In this document: positions 17,464-26,963 of the stretch, piece by piece | Position numbering within the stretch: the stretch's first letter is position 1 | How the letters are laid out: each line of letters starts with the position of its first letter | Assembly (NCBI GenBank): GCA_965207335.1 | Contig: OZ242267.1 | Location: 1,426,001-1,490,000 of the forward strand | Source of the DNA: G965207335 sp965207335 | GTDB lineage: Bacteria; Pseudomonadota; Gammaproteobacteria; PS1; Pseudothioglobaceae | Direction of reading: 5' to 3' | DNA: 64,000 nucleotides | Made by a program: the position numbers and the translations under genes | The notes under the pieces: generated by a model | What the model saw: only the letters and a program-made list of their open reading frames with translations | The model's database searches: none | Told to the model about the DNA's origin: nothing

Positions 17464-19119
17464 ATGCTAACACAATTATCTATTAAAAATATTGCTACTA
17501 TTGATGATATTAGCATAGATTTTAACAAAGGTATGACAGTAATAACAGGTGATACTGGTGCTGGAAAGTCTTTAATATTATCAGCTCTAGGTTTAATAGT
17601 AGGCAATAAAACGCATAAGAGTCTAATAAGAGCAGGTTGTGATAAGGCTGAGGTTTTGGCATTATTTGATATTACAGACATTAAAAACATTAAAAAATAT
17701 CTAAATGATTATGAGTTATTAAATGAAAATAACTGTATTATAAGAAGAATTATTATGCTTAATGGTAAATCAAAAGCTATGATAAACAATATCACTGTGC
17801 CATTATCAATACTAAGGGTTATTGCTAATTTATTAATAGATATTTATGGACAAAATAACCAGCAAAATATTCTTAAACCAGAATTACAATGTCAAATATT
17901 AGACGATTATATAAAAAATAATGATTTATTAAAAAAACTAAATAATATAGTAGAAATATATACTAAAAACGAACAACAAATATTAAAATTTACTAAACAA
18001 CAACAAGAAAACTTACAAAAATTAGAATTACTTAATTATCAACTATTAGAGTTAAATGAGGCTAATTTAGACGACTTAGATATAAAAAATATAGAAGAAA
18101 ATTATAAAATATCTGCCAATTTACAAAATCTACTAACAATACTTTCGGCACTTAGTCAGCAACTAGATGATGATATTTATAACAAAATAACCAATGTTAT
18201 TAATGAGCTAAAACAATTAATAACAATAGATAAAAAATTAGAACCAGTACTGAAATTAGTAAATAGTGGACAAATACAATTACAAGAAGCAGGTTATGAT
18301 ATTAGCAATTACCTACAAAAAATATCTATAAACGAGCAAAAAAATAGCCAATTAGAAGAAGTAATAACAAAACTAAGCTCTTTATCAAGAAAACATAATT
18401 GTCAAATACCAGAGTTAATCAATATTAGAGATGATATAAACAAGCAAATAATACAATTATCTAGTGTTGAAAATAATATAGCAGAGTTTAACAATGAAAA
18501 TCAAAAATTAGCTTTAAAGTACCAGCAATACAGCACTGTTATTAGTGCAAACAGACAAAAATCAGCTAATAAGTTAGCACAAGAAATTACCAAAACTATT
18601 CAAAAACTAGGCATGAATAATGGTAGTTTTAAAATAAATGTTGACAACTTATTAGTTGGTGTTAAAAAAAATGGTAATGATATAGTGTCGTTTTTAGTTT
18701 TATTAAACATTGGTAGTAATTATCAAAAACTAGCAGATACAGCATCAGGAGGCGAGTTATCTAGGATAAATTTAGCAATATCTGTGGCTACAAACAATAA
18801 AAATATTACCCCTACATTATTTTTTGACGAAATAGACATAGGAATTAGTGGTGGTGTAGCTCAGGTTGTTGGATTAATGTTAAATAAATTAGCAAAAAAA
18901 TATCAAATACTATGTATAACTCACTTAGCACAAGTAGCATCACAAGGAGATAATCATTTATTAGTGCAGAAAAAACAAGTAAATAATAATACTAAAACTA
19001 TAATTGCTGCTATTACTGGCGAAAATAGAACACTAGAAATAGCTAGAATACTAGATGGTGTTAAAATTGGTAAAGATGCTTTTAAAGTAGCTAAAAATTT
19101 ACTAAATTCAAGAGTATAG
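17464..19119 (+). CDS. recN: DNA repair protein RecN
   Basis: The 551-residue SMC-like ATPase has Walker A GDTGAGKSLIL near residue 30, a long coiled-coil middle, the signature TASGGELSRINLAISV and Walker B TLFFDEIDIGISGGVA, followed by CITHLAQVAS. RecN acts early in double-strand break repair by holding DNA ends. Length and motif order are standard. A MITE sits directly upstream, so its promoter region has been altered. Confidence 0.95.
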   Translation: MLTQLSIKNIATIDDISIDFNKGMTVITGDTGAGKSLILSALGLIVGNKTHKSLIRAGCDKAEVLALFDITDIKNIKKYLNDYELLNENNCIIRRIIMLNGKSKAMINNITVPLSILRVIANLLIDIYGQNNQQNILKPELQCQILDDYIKNNDLLKKLNNIVEIYTKNEQQILKFTKQQQENLQKLELLNYQLLELNEANLDDLDIKNIEENYKISANLQNLLTILSALSQQLDDDIYNKITNVINELKQLITIDKKLEPVLKLVNSGQIQLQEAGYDISNYLQKISINEQKNSQLEEVITKLSSLSRKHNCQIPELINIRDDINKQIIQLSSVENNIAEFNNENQKLALKYQQYSTVISANRQKSANKLAQEITKTIQKLGMNNGSFKINVDNLLVGVKKNGNDIVSFLVLLNIGSNYQKLADTASGGELSRINLAISVATNNKNITPTLFFDEIDIGISGGVAQVVGLMLNKLAKKYQILCITHLAQVASQGDNHLLVQKKQVNNNTKTIIAAITGENRTLEIARILDGVKIGKDAFKVAKNLLNSRV

Positions 19120-19140
19120 ACTTAATTTAATTAAGTAGTG

Positions 19141-21009
19141 CTATACTACTTTTTTTAAGGTTTTTTTTAGATAAACCAGTAAGATGGATATAGCAGCTGG
19201 TGTTATACCTTGAATATTTTTTGCCTGAGATATAGTTTGGGGGCGATATTTGTTTAGCAATTCAATTACCTCATTAGATAATGTTTTTATAGAGCTATAA
19301 TCAAAATCATCTGGTAGTTTTGTAGTTTCATTTTTACGGTATTTAGCAATTTCTTCTTGCTGGCGCTTAATATAACCAGCATATTTTATTTGACTTTCTA
19401 CTTGCTCTATTACCTGCTTATTTTTAACAAGTGGCAGGGCCTTTGTTATAGCTGCTAAATCATTATATTTAATATTTGGTCGTTTTAGAATATCAAGCAA
19501 ACTATATTCATGGGTTATTTTACTAGCGGTTAGTTTTTCTACTTCTTTATCTCCCGCTTGAATCCAAGTGCTAGCCAATCTTTGTTTTTCTTGTTCTATT
19601 TGTTGGTATTTTTCGTTAAAAATCCCCCACCTATAATCGCTTATTAAGCCTAGTTTTTTTGCAATTGGACTAAGGCGTAAATCTGCATTTTCTTCTCTAA
19701 GTAATAGCCTATATTCTGCTCTTGAAGTAAACATTCTATAAGGTTCTTTTGCTCCCTTAGTTATTAAATCATCAACCATAACGCCTATGTATGACTCATC
19801 GCGTCTAGGATGCCATTCTGGTTTATCCATAACTTGCAATGCGGCATTAATACCTGCCAATATTCCTTGTGCAGCCGCCTCTTCATAACCAGTAGTACCA
19901 TTTATTTGCCCTGCAAAAAATAGCCCTGCTACTACTTTGGTTTCTAAACTATAACTCAAGCATCTAGGGTCAAAAAAATCATATTCAATGGCATATCCAG
20001 GTCTTATAATATGTGCCTTTTCAAAACCTACTATGGAGTGGATAAATTGCTCTTGAACTTCATAAGGTAAACTAGTAGAAATACCATTTGGATAAACTTC
20101 ATTAGTAGTTAAACCCTCAGGCTCAACAAATATTTGATGCGAGTCTCTATCAGCAAAACGACTAACCTTCTCTTCAATAGACGGGCAATATCTAGGTGAG
20201 GCGCCTGTTATATTGCCCATACTAATAGGTGAGTATTGCATACTACTACGGATAATATCGTGAGTTTTTTTATTGCTGTAAGTAATATGACAAGGTATTT
20301 GCCTAGGTTTATCTTTGGCATTTCCCAAAAAAGAAAAAACTAAATCTTCACCGTCTGAGTGTTGTTTTACTAGGTTGTCATAATTTATGGTTCTGCCATC
20401 TAATCTTGGCGGTGTGCCAGTTTTTAATCTAGCAATATTAAAGTTGTAATTAGCTAATTTTTTGGATAAATTAGAAGCAGAATCTCCTGCTCTACCACCG
20501 CTGTAATTATTTTTACCTATATGAATTACCCCACCTAAAAATGTTCCAGTAGTTAAAATTACTTTGTCAGCAAAAAATTTTAAGCCTATTTGAGTAATAA
20601 CGCCTTTGATAATATCATGTTCTATAATCAAATCATCAACAGATTGTTGAAAAATTGATAAGTTTTCTTGATTTTCTACAGCTTGACGAACTTGTGCTTT
20701 ATATAACACTCTATCTGCTTGAGCTCTGGTCGCTCTAACTGCCGAACCTTTTGATGAATTAAGTGTTCTAAATTGTATGCCAGACTTATCTATAGCCATT
20801 GCCATAACACCACCTAAGGCATCAATTTCTTTTACTAAATGTCCCTTGCCAATACCACCAATAGCAGGGTTACAACTCATTTGCCCTATGGTATCAATAT
20901 TATGAGTTAAAAGTAGGGTTTTAACACCCATTCTAGCTGATGCTAATGCAGCTTCTGTGCCTGCATGCCCGCCACCTATTACTATTACTTGGTAATGATT
21001 ATTTGCCAT
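19141..21009 (-). CDS. mnmG: tRNA uridine 5-carboxymethylaminomethyl modification enzyme MnmG
   Basis: The 622-residue FAD enzyme, with MnmE, installs the cmnm5 group on U34 of several tRNAs. The N-terminal Rossmann motif VIGGGHAGTEAALASARMG binds FAD; SCNPAIGGIGKGHLVKEIDALGG and GTPPRLDGR are family signatures, and the C-terminal helical domain with KYAGYIKRQQ binds MnmE. The length is typical. Confidence 0.97.
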   Translation of the reverse strand: MANNHYQVIVIGGGHAGTEAALASARMGVKTLLLTHNIDTIGQMSCNPAIGGIGKGHLVKEIDALGGVMAMAIDKSGIQFRTLNSSKGSAVRATRAQADRVLYKAQVRQAVENQENLSIFQQSVDDLIIEHDIIKGVITQIGLKFFADKVILTTGTFLGGVIHIGKNNYSGGRAGDSASNLSKKLANYNFNIARLKTGTPPRLDGRTINYDNLVKQHSDGEDLVFSFLGNAKDKPRQIPCHITYSNKKTHDIIRSSMQYSPISMGNITGASPRYCPSIEEKVSRFADRDSHQIFVEPEGLTTNEVYPNGISTSLPYEVQEQFIHSIVGFEKAHIIRPGYAIEYDFFDPRCLSYSLETKVVAGLFFAGQINGTTGYEEAAAQGILAGINAALQVMDKPEWHPRRDESYIGVMVDDLITKGAKEPYRMFTSRAEYRLLLREENADLRLSPIAKKLGLISDYRWGIFNEKYQQIEQEKQRLASTWIQAGDKEVEKLTASKITHEYSLLDILKRPNIKYNDLAAITKALPLVKNKQVIEQVESQIKYAGYIKRQQEEIAKYRKNETTKLPDDFDYSSIKTLSNEVIELLNKYRPQTISQAKNIQGITPAAISILLVYLKKTLKKVV

Positions 21010-21115
21010 TATTTGTTGTCAATAATACTTAATACTAACTCGTGTTCTTTTTTGATTTTTGGGAGTTATTTCGATTGAGAATTGTTAATGCTAAATCGTG
21101 GTTCTCTTTAATTTC

Positions 21116-21607
21116 TTAGAATTCTTTTTTATATGAATCTTCTTTATTAATAATTGCATTTAAAACCATAAAACTCGTAATTAGAGTTATAATAAGAGCT
21201 AATGATATTATCAATGTAAACCAATTAATAAGAGTAAAAACATCAATGTTAAAAAAAGTAAAAACATCAATGTTAAAAAAAATTAACATATGCACAATAG
21301 GGTACAAAGCAACAATACAAATAATTAAGATAAGAAATATATAAATTATTTTATTTGGATTAATATATGAATGATTTTTACACTTAGAAATTGTTTTTTC
21401 CCAAAGCTGTTCTAGCTCTTTATCATAATCATTATCCTCTTGAAATTCTAAGCTTTCTATATTAGATAATAAGTTTTTTATGTTGGATTGATGATTATTA
21501 AACAAGTATTGGATAATCGCAACAGAAACACCAGTTAACAGTGCTAAACTATTTAATGCTAAGTAAACATTATCCATTAATATAAACTGACTTTGTATTA
21601 CCAACAA
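21116..21607 (-). CDS. Hypothetical three-helix membrane protein
   Basis: I do not recognise this 163-residue protein. Three hydrophobic helices are visible (about residues 13-36, 88-111 and 126-152), with a charged Glu/Asp-rich loop between the first two. The gene contains an in-frame 24-bp tandem duplication that repeats FFNIDVFT. Its start overlaps the end of the upstream gene by 38 bases, so the two are probably co-translated. The pairing of a soluble domain with a small membrane protein is common in defence or toxin modules, but no such role is shown here. Confidence 0.55.
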   Translation of the reverse strand: MLVIQSQFILMDNVYLALNSLALLTGVSVAIIQYLFNNHQSNIKNLLSNIESLEFQEDNDYDKELEQLWEKTISKCKNHSYINPNKIIYIFLILIICIVALYPIVHMLIFFNIDVFTFFNIDVFTLINWFTLIISLALIITLITSFMVLNAIINKEDSYKKEF

Positions 21608-22076
21608 TATCTTTACTTAGTTTATCAAACATACCAGCTAAAAAACCACCCATACTTTCATTATTAAAATTAGCAATAGCTTTGGTGCTTTTTTTATCAG
21701 TTTCATAACGAAAAGAATTATTGCCTACAACAATAAAATTTGGTAATTGTGAGAATTTTTTAGAACCTAGCAAAGTACTATCTTTTAGCTTTTGATAAAA
21801 GTTATTATTTTCTTTATCATCAATATCATTTTCAACAATAACACTAATTGTATTGCCATTACCAGTAATTGTTGCTATCTTATCAGTAAGTTGATTGTAA
21901 AACCGTGCTAGTAATTTACCACTAACAATACGCACATTTTCTTTATCTCTAATAGCTTTATCTAGTAAAGTCTTAAATAGTAATAAGGCATTTTCTTCAC
22001 TAGCATTATGTATTTTTTTATCTAGTTTTTTTTTGTAACATTCTGCAATAAACCCCTCATAACTGAACTCTGCCAT
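21570..22076 (-). CDS. Hypothetical 168-residue protein, possibly PLD-like domain
   Basis: The N-terminal third is helical and Lys-rich. The middle has NVRIVSGKLLARFY, then ISVIVEND, then LPNFIVVGNNSFRYETD and AIANFNNE. This order loosely resembles inactive phospholipase-D-like modules that end in a conserved Phe-x-Val and Arg-Tyr-Glu pattern, but no HKD catalytic motif is present. A strong AAGGAG site lies upstream of the ATG. It sits between fabG and a small membrane protein, where acpP and fabF often follow fabG. I regard the function as unknown. Confidence 0.5.
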   Translation of the reverse strand: MAEFSYEGFIAECYKKKLDKKIHNASEENALLLFKTLLDKAIRDKENVRIVSGKLLARFYNQLTDKIATITGNGNTISVIVENDIDDKENNNFYQKLKDSTLLGSKKFSQLPNFIVVGNNSFRYETDKKSTKAIANFNNESMGGFLAGMFDKLSKDIVGNTKSVYING

Positions 22077-22133
22077 AATTATCTCCTTTTTAATTATTAT
22101 AACAGTATTTGGATAGCTATCAAGGTTTTTTTA

Positions 22134-22871
22134 TCAACCACCATACATACCGCCATTTACATGCAATGTTTGTCCAGTAATATACGAGGCACTATCACTA
22201 GCTAAAAATAATACTGCATTTGCTATTTCTTCAACTTCACCTAATCTTGCTAAGGGTATTTTGCTAGATATTGCTTGTTTTTGCTCATCTGATAGAGCAT
22301 TTGTCATATCTGTTTTAATAAATCCAGGAGCAACAGTATTAACAGTTATGCCTCTACTACCAACCTCCATAGCTAACGACTTACTAAAACCAATAATGCC
22401 AGACTTTGATGCACTATAATTAGTCTGGCCGGGATTGCCCGTAAACCCAACAACAGAGGTAATAGATATAATTCTACCATAACGATTCTTCATCATAGGT
22501 TTTAAAACTGCTTTTGACATTTTATATACTGAACTTAAATTAGTATCAATAACATCTTGCCACTGCTCGCTTTGCATACGAACTAATAGATTATCCTTAG
22601 TAATACCAGCATTATTAACTAAAATATCCACAGTGCCAAAGTTTGAATTTATATTCTTTATTAGTTTGTCTATTTGCTCATCATCGGCAACATTTAATAT
22701 CGCCCCTGTGCCTTTAATACTATTGTCTTGTAATTTTTTGCTAATACTTTTAGCACCTGCTTCACTTGTAGCTGTGCCAATAACAGTTACGCCTTTTGTT
22801 GCTAATGACAACATAATTGCTTGTCCAATTCCTCTACTTGCACCCGTTATTAGAGCTATTTTATCGTTCAT
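22134..22871 (-). CDS. fabG: 3-oxoacyl-ACP reductase FabG
   Basis: The 245-residue short-chain dehydrogenase has the TGASRGIG NADPH-binding motif, NNAG, catalytic Ser in SITSVVGF, and YSASKSG with catalytic Tyr and Lys. It reduces 3-oxoacyl-ACP in fatty acid elongation. It overlaps fabD by 11 bases. No acpP or fabF follows, unlike the usual fab cluster; an unknown gene pair takes their place. Confidence 0.95.
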   Translation of the reverse strand: MNDKIALITGASRGIGQAIMLSLATKGVTVIGTATSEAGAKSISKKLQDNSIKGTGAILNVADDEQIDKLIKNINSNFGTVDILVNNAGITKDNLLVRMQSEQWQDVIDTNLSSVYKMSKAVLKPMMKNRYGRIISITSVVGFTGNPGQTNYSASKSGIIGFSKSLAMEVGSRGITVNTVAPGFIKTDMTNALSDEQKQAISSKIPLARLGEVEEIANAVLFLASDSASYITGQTLHVNGGMYGG

Positions 22872-23796
22872 TTATTAATGCCTCGCCTGCTATTTTTATG
22901 CTATTACTATCAAACACTGCTATTGCTGATAAATTTTTATCTATCCGTTTTGTTAATCCTGTTAATACTTTATTAGGACCAGATTCAAGCAATAAATTTA
23001 CCCTATTTTCTTTTATATATCGCACAGTTTGCATCCATTTAACACTGTTATATAATTGTTTCACAAGATTTTTTTTAACATCAGTAATATTAGTTGCAAT
23101 ATCAGCATTAACATTGTGTATTACAGCTGTATCGCCCATCTTAATATTAGTATTATTAATTACTTTTTCAAATTCACTTGATATGCCCTTCATTAGTTGA
23201 CAATGAGAAGGTACGCTTACTGGCAATATTACTGCTCTTTTAGCACCATACTCTTTTGCAAGATTGCAGGCTAGTGTTACCGATTCTTTATTTCCTGCTA
23301 TCACTACTTGACCTGGAGAGTTAAAATTAACAGCCTCTACTATGCCTTGATTAATTTCTTTACACAATTGCATTACTTTATCATCTGCTAAACCAATAAT
23401 AGCAGCCATAGCACCATCTCCATCTGGTACTGCTGACTGCATTAATTCTGCCCTTTTTCTAACTAAGCTTATTGCATCTTCAAATTTTAAATAATTACCT
23501 GATACCAAAGCAGTATATTCTCCTAAACTGTGTCCTGCTAAGTATTTTGCCTGCAATTTGTACTTTGATGCTAATACTCTATAAACGGCATAACCTGCAC
23601 TTAACATAGCTGGCTGGGTGTTTTCTGTTTTATTTAATGCTTCTGCATCGTTTTGTGTTAATTGCCATAAGTCAATGCCTAATACTTCACTAGCTCTGGC
23701 AAATGTATCTATAACTATATGGTATTTTTCTGCTAATTCAACTAGCATTGCTTTTGATTGTGAACCCTGACCGGGGAAGACTATTGCATAACTCAT
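22861..23796 (-). CDS. fabD: Malonyl-CoA:ACP transacylase FabD
   Basis: The 311-residue enzyme loads malonyl onto ACP. It shows FPGQGSQ at the N-terminus, the GHSLGEYTALV nucleophile motif (Ser near residue 92) and VPSHCQLM with the catalytic His. Length and motifs are standard. It is the first gene of the fabD-fabG pair. Confidence 0.95.
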   Translation of the reverse strand: MSYAIVFPGQGSQSKAMLVELAEKYHIVIDTFARASEVLGIDLWQLTQNDAEALNKTENTQPAMLSAGYAVYRVLASKYKLQAKYLAGHSLGEYTALVSGNYLKFEDAISLVRKRAELMQSAVPDGDGAMAAIIGLADDKVMQLCKEINQGIVEAVNFNSPGQVVIAGNKESVTLACNLAKEYGAKRAVILPVSVPSHCQLMKGISSEFEKVINNTNIKMGDTAVIHNVNADIATNITDVKKNLVKQLYNSVKWMQTVRYIKENRVNLLLESGPNKVLTGLTKRIDKNLSAIAVFDSNSIKIAGEALINER

Positions 23797-23888
23797 AAAA
23801 AGATTATTTTAATACTGTAAAAGTATGGCAGTCTTTTGTTTGATAACAATAAAAAGTCAATAAGATACTACCTTGATAATATTAAAAA

Positions 23889-23938
23889 GAGGTCTTTGCA
23901 TAAATAGGGATGATTATTCATGTTTATGCAAAGGTCTC
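23889..23938. mobile_element. Minimal MITE relic, 50-bp palindrome
   Basis: GAGGTCTTTGCATAAATA and TTATGCAAAGGTCTC face each other with about 17 bases between, as if the internal part of the MITE family was lost. As a strong stem-loop between rpmA and fabD it might act as a transcription terminator for rpmA. Confidence 0.75.
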
Positions 23939-23945
23939 AGCTGAA

Positions 23946-24203
23946 TTAATTTTCTACTACATTAACATAATGACGATTTAAAATACCTTTTCTTATAAAC
24001 GATACAATTCCATTAGCGGTAGCAAATAAAGTATCGTCCTTGCCTCTATTAACATTAGTACCAGGATGAAACTTAGTGCCTCTTTGACGGACTAAAATAT
24101 TTCCTGCTATAACTGACTGCCCACCAAACTTTTTTACCCCAAGTCTTTTGGATACCGAATCTCTACCATTACTAGTGCTACCGCCTGCTTTTTTATGTGC
24201 CAT
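23946..24203 (-). CDS. rpmA: 50S ribosomal protein L27
   Basis: The 85-residue protein begins MAHKKAGGSTSNGRDS and contains RLGVKKFGGQ and RQRGTKFHPG, the L27 signatures. Its N-terminal tail reaches the peptidyl transferase centre. It follows rplU by 12 bases in the conserved rplU-rpmA operon. Confidence 0.97.
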   Translation of the reverse strand: MAHKKAGGSTSNGRDSVSKRLGVKKFGGQSVIAGNILVRQRGTKFHPGTNVNRGKDDTLFATANGIVSFIRKGILNRHYVNVVEN

Positions 24204-24215
24204 TTTATTTCCTAA

Positions 24216-24527
24216 CTATATGCTAATTTTACCAATCTCTACTTTGGTAAAATCTTGTCTATGTCCTTGTCTTTTAATATGATGTTTACGACGATGGAAC
24301 TTTATTATAGTTATTTTTTTAGTCTTATTATGTGACTTAATAACAGCTTCCACAGTAGCTTTTTTGACAAATGGCGTGCCTAGTATAGTATTATCATTAT
24401 CAGATACCATTAATACCTCACCAAAAATAACTTTATCGCCCAAATCATTATCTAATTTGTTAATACTTAGTATATCGCCTTCTTGAACACGATATTGCTT
24501 GCCACCAGTTTTAATAACTGCATACAT
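24216..24527 (-). CDS. rplU: 50S ribosomal protein L21
   Basis: The 103-residue protein starts MYAVIKTGGKQYRVQEGD and has the typical KFHRRKHHIKRQGHRQ RNA-binding region. It binds 23S rRNA and is the first gene of the rplU-rpmA operon. Length is standard. Confidence 0.97.
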   Translation of the reverse strand: MYAVIKTGGKQYRVQEGDILSINKLDNDLGDKVIFGEVLMVSDNDNTILGTPFVKKATVEAVIKSHNKTKKITIIKFHRRKHHIKRQGHRQDFTKVEIGKISI

Positions 24528-24754
24528 AATACTTTTACCGTTTTATAACTAATAAAAAGTGCGATTATACCTATTTTTTATAAAATAATTAATATAAATT
24601 ACAACATAAAAGTATCAAAGGTATAATAGTATTTTTTATTAATATTAAGTAAGAATACTACATTTTACAAGGTTGCTGACTTCAAAGGTATGCGTAAAAT
24701 ACATAAAATATTCTTATGCAATAATGTTAAGAGATATTAATTAAGGGGTAATAA

Positions 24755-25249
24755 ATGGTTATTTTAGAAACTAATATGGGCAATATCCACATAAATTTAT
24801 TTACAGATAAGACACCAATTACAAGTAAAAATTTTACTGACTATATTCAACAAGATTTTTATAATGGCACAATTTTTCACCGTGTAATAGATGATTTTAT
24901 GATTCAATGCGGTGGTTTCGATGAAAATATGCAACAAAAACTAACTAATGCCAATATTGAAAATGAAGCAAAAAATGGACTGCAAAATAAAGCATATACT
25001 GTTGCTATGGCAAGAACTAATGCTCCTCATTCTGCTAGCTCACAATTTTTTATCAATGTAGCAGATAATCATTTTTTAGATTATCCTGGGCAAGACGGCT
25101 GGGGTTATTGTGTTTTTGGCGAGGTAATAGAAGGACAAAATGTAGTAGATAAAATTAAAAAAGTAGCTACAGGTAGTTTAGCTGGACACTCTGATGTGCC
25201 ACAAGATCAAATAACTATTAAAAAAGCATACATTAAAAATGCTAAGTAA
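24755..25249 (+). CDS. ppiB: Peptidyl-prolyl cis-trans isomerase, cyclophilin type
   Basis: The 164-residue protein has no signal peptide and so is a cytoplasmic cyclophilin (PpiB). It contains FHRVIDDFMIQCGG with the catalytic Arg, and SSQFFINVADN and GYCVFGEVIEG of the active site. A strong AAGGGG ribosome binding site precedes the ATG. lpxH follows 70 bases downstream, an arrangement also seen in other gammaproteobacteria. Confidence 0.94.
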   Translation: MVILETNMGNIHINLFTDKTPITSKNFTDYIQQDFYNGTIFHRVIDDFMIQCGGFDENMQQKLTNANIENEAKNGLQNKAYTVAMARTNAPHSASSQFFINVADNHFLDYPGQDGWGYCVFGEVIEGQNVVDKIKKVATGSLAGHSDVPQDQITIKKAYIKNAK

Positions 25250-25319
25250 TTAGAGTATAGCTAATGAAAATTACAAGCATTAAACAAATTATAAAAATTC
25301 TAAATAATATTCTATTTTA

Positions 25320-26027
25320 ATGTCCTATACTCTTTTTATTGCTGATTTGCATTTAGTAGTAGCAGATAAAAAAAGTGATTTATTTATTAAATTCTGTCGC
25401 CAACAAACACAGTGCAAACAATTATTTATTTTGGGTGATTTATTCAATACCTATCTAGGCGATGATATATCAATAAACAGTTACAAGCCTATAATATCAG
25501 CCCTAAAAGAATTAGCAAAAACCACTAAAATTTTTATAATCAAAGGTAATAGAGATTTTTTAATAGCTAATGAATTTGCTAAATGCTCAGGTTGTAAAAT
25601 AATACCCTCACATTATAAAGTAGTTATAAATAACCAAAAATATTTATTAACTCACGGCGATGAATTATGCACTGACGATAAAGACTATCAAATACTTAAA
25701 AAGATACTACAGCACCCTATAACAAAATTTATATTTTTAAACCTTAGTAATAATATGCGTCTTAAATTAAGCGGACAATTACGAAAAAAAAGTATTAATG
25801 CCCAAAAGAAAAAATCCAAAGTAATCACAGATATTAATCAACAAACAACTAATAATTTAATGGCACAACACCTAAAAAGCAACTTAATACATGGACATAC
25901 TCACAGGCAAAATATCCATCAAGAAATAAATTATACTAGATATGTTTTAGGCAGTTGGAGTGATAATAAAGGTAATGCCTTAAAAATATCTAGCGATGAT
26001 AGTCCAAAATGGCTTAGTATATTTTAA
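25320..26027 (+). CDS. lpxH: UDP-2,3-diacylglucosamine diphosphatase LpxH
   Basis: The 235-residue calcineurin-like phosphoesterase cleaves UDP-diacylglucosamine to lipid X in lipid A synthesis. Metal-binding motifs appear in order: IADLHL, GDLFNTYLGDD, GNRDFL, THGDELCTDD and GHTHRQ. It confirms an LPS-making Gram-negative envelope. The length matches the E. coli protein (240). Confidence 0.93.
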   Translation: MSYTLFIADLHLVVADKKSDLFIKFCRQQTQCKQLFILGDLFNTYLGDDISINSYKPIISALKELAKTTKIFIIKGNRDFLIANEFAKCSGCKIIPSHYKVVINNQKYLLTHGDELCTDDKDYQILKKILQHPITKFIFLNLSNNMRLKLSGQLRKKSINAQKKKSKVITDINQQTTNNLMAQHLKSNLIHGHTHRQNIHQEINYTRYVLGSWSDNKGNALKISSDDSPKWLSIF

Positions 26028-26349
26028 TTAAATACCAATAAGATTATTGCATAAGGATATTTATGTGTATGGTGCTGTTTTTTGCATATAAGTAAGTAGT
26101 TTAACAAGTTTTTCGTTTAATAGCTAGAGTAAGCCATTATTTTTAAATTTAATTTATATTAAGCAAAAATCACATATTATAAGAAATATTGTTTAGTATA
26201 TGGCCTAAAATTATTGCCTTATAAATTAATTCAGTAGCCTTATTTATATATTAATAAAAAATAATTTGCTTATATTGTAGTTATGTGTATAATTGGTGTC
26301 AGCGTATTTTTTAGTATGCTTTTATTTTTAAATGTAAAGGAGAAATATT
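26028..26349 (+). promoter_or_regulatory. Upstream region of first NHLP gene: promoter and leader hairpin
   Basis: No gene lies here. TTGCTT at 26266-26271 and TATAAT at 26288-26293 are spaced by 16 bases. The stretch TAGTTATGTGTATAATT at 26278-26294 is identical to 52177-52193 upstream of the first YcaO gene. In the transcript leader, 26301-26320 forms a hairpin (AGCGTA against TATGCT) followed by a T-rich run, then AGGAG at 26338-26342. A member of the dispersed GTGCTGTTTTTTGCATA repeat is near 26060. Confidence 0.65.
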
Positions 26350-26580
26350 ATGGAAGAAATAAACAAAGAGAAATTTGAAGAAAACCAAAAAGTATTTTTA
26401 GATGTTATATCTCGTTATTATGGTGACCCAGATTTTAAGGCAAAGTTAGATGCTAATCCAACAGATGTTTTAAAAGAAGAAGGTGTGGATATTCCAGCAG
26501 GTAGTAAAGTAGAATTACTATTTAATACTGACAAGGTTATTCATATTGTATTACCATACCTAGAAGGTGAGGATGATTAA
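26350..26580 (+). CDS. NHLP-type leader peptide, leader-only copy 1
   Basis: The 76-residue peptide matches the nitrile-hydratase-like leader family (NHLP, TIGR03793) of RiPP precursors: helical N-terminus, YYGDPDFKAKLDANPTDVLK, EEGVDIPAGSKVEL, and the closing HIVLP at residues 65-69. Family precursors carry a core after this point. Here only YLEGEDD follows, with no Cys, Ser or Thr to modify. The ATG has a strong AAAGGAG site. It is the first of three copies encoding the same protein, directly upstream of the exporter genes. It may be a trans-acting leader, an adaptor for the exporter, or a precursor that lost its core. Confidence 0.85.
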   Translation: MEEINKEKFEENQKVFLDVISRYYGDPDFKAKLDANPTDVLKEEGVDIPAGSKVELLFNTDKVIHIVLPYLEGEDD

Positions 26581-26612
26581 GTTATCTTTATAGTTTGCTT
26601 TATACACTTTTG

Positions 26613-26643
26613 TTGCAATATATATATATAAACCGTGTATAAT
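26613..26643 (+). promoter_or_regulatory. Promoter of NHLP copy 2
   Basis: TTGCAA at 26613-26618 and extended -10 CGTGTATAAT ending at 26643 precede a leader hairpin at 26652-26671 (AGCATGC against GTATGCT) followed by a T-rich run. The upstream sequence differs from that of copy 1, but the GTGTATAAT and the hairpin are kept. The 19-base spacer is longer than ideal. Confidence 0.5.
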
Positions 26644-26700
26644 CAAAAACCAGCATGCTTTTTAGTATGCTTTTATTTTTAAATGTAAAGGAGAAATATT

Positions 26701-26931
26701 ATGGAAGAAATAAACAAAGAGAAATTTGAAGAAAACCAAAAAGTATTTTTAGATGTTATATCTCGTTATTATGGTGACCCAGATTTTAAGGCAAAGTTAG
26801 ATGCTAATCCAACAGATGTTTTAAAAGAAGAAGGTGTGGATATTCCAGCAGGTAGTAAAGTAGAATTACTATTTAATACTGACAAGGTTATTCATATTGT
26901 ATTACCATACCTAGAAGGTGAGGATGATTAA
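26701..26931 (+). CDS. NHLP-type leader peptide, leader-only copy 2
   Basis: The product is identical to copy 1, including the abrupt end after HIVLPYLEGEDD. The whole 351-bp unit with promoter, hairpin, ribosome binding site and gene is repeated, so this is a very recent tandem duplication or one kept uniform by gene conversion. Each copy has its own promoter, which raises dosage rather than diversity. Confidence 0.85.
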   Translation: MEEINKEKFEENQKVFLDVISRYYGDPDFKAKLDANPTDVLKEEGVDIPAGSKVELLFNTDKVIHIVLPYLEGEDD

Positions 26932-26963
26932 GTTATCTTTATAGTTTGCTTTATACACTTTTG

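Noticed and set aside
22817..23200. Plus-strand ORF across the fabD-fabG junction
   Set aside because: Antisense shadow of two clear core genes.
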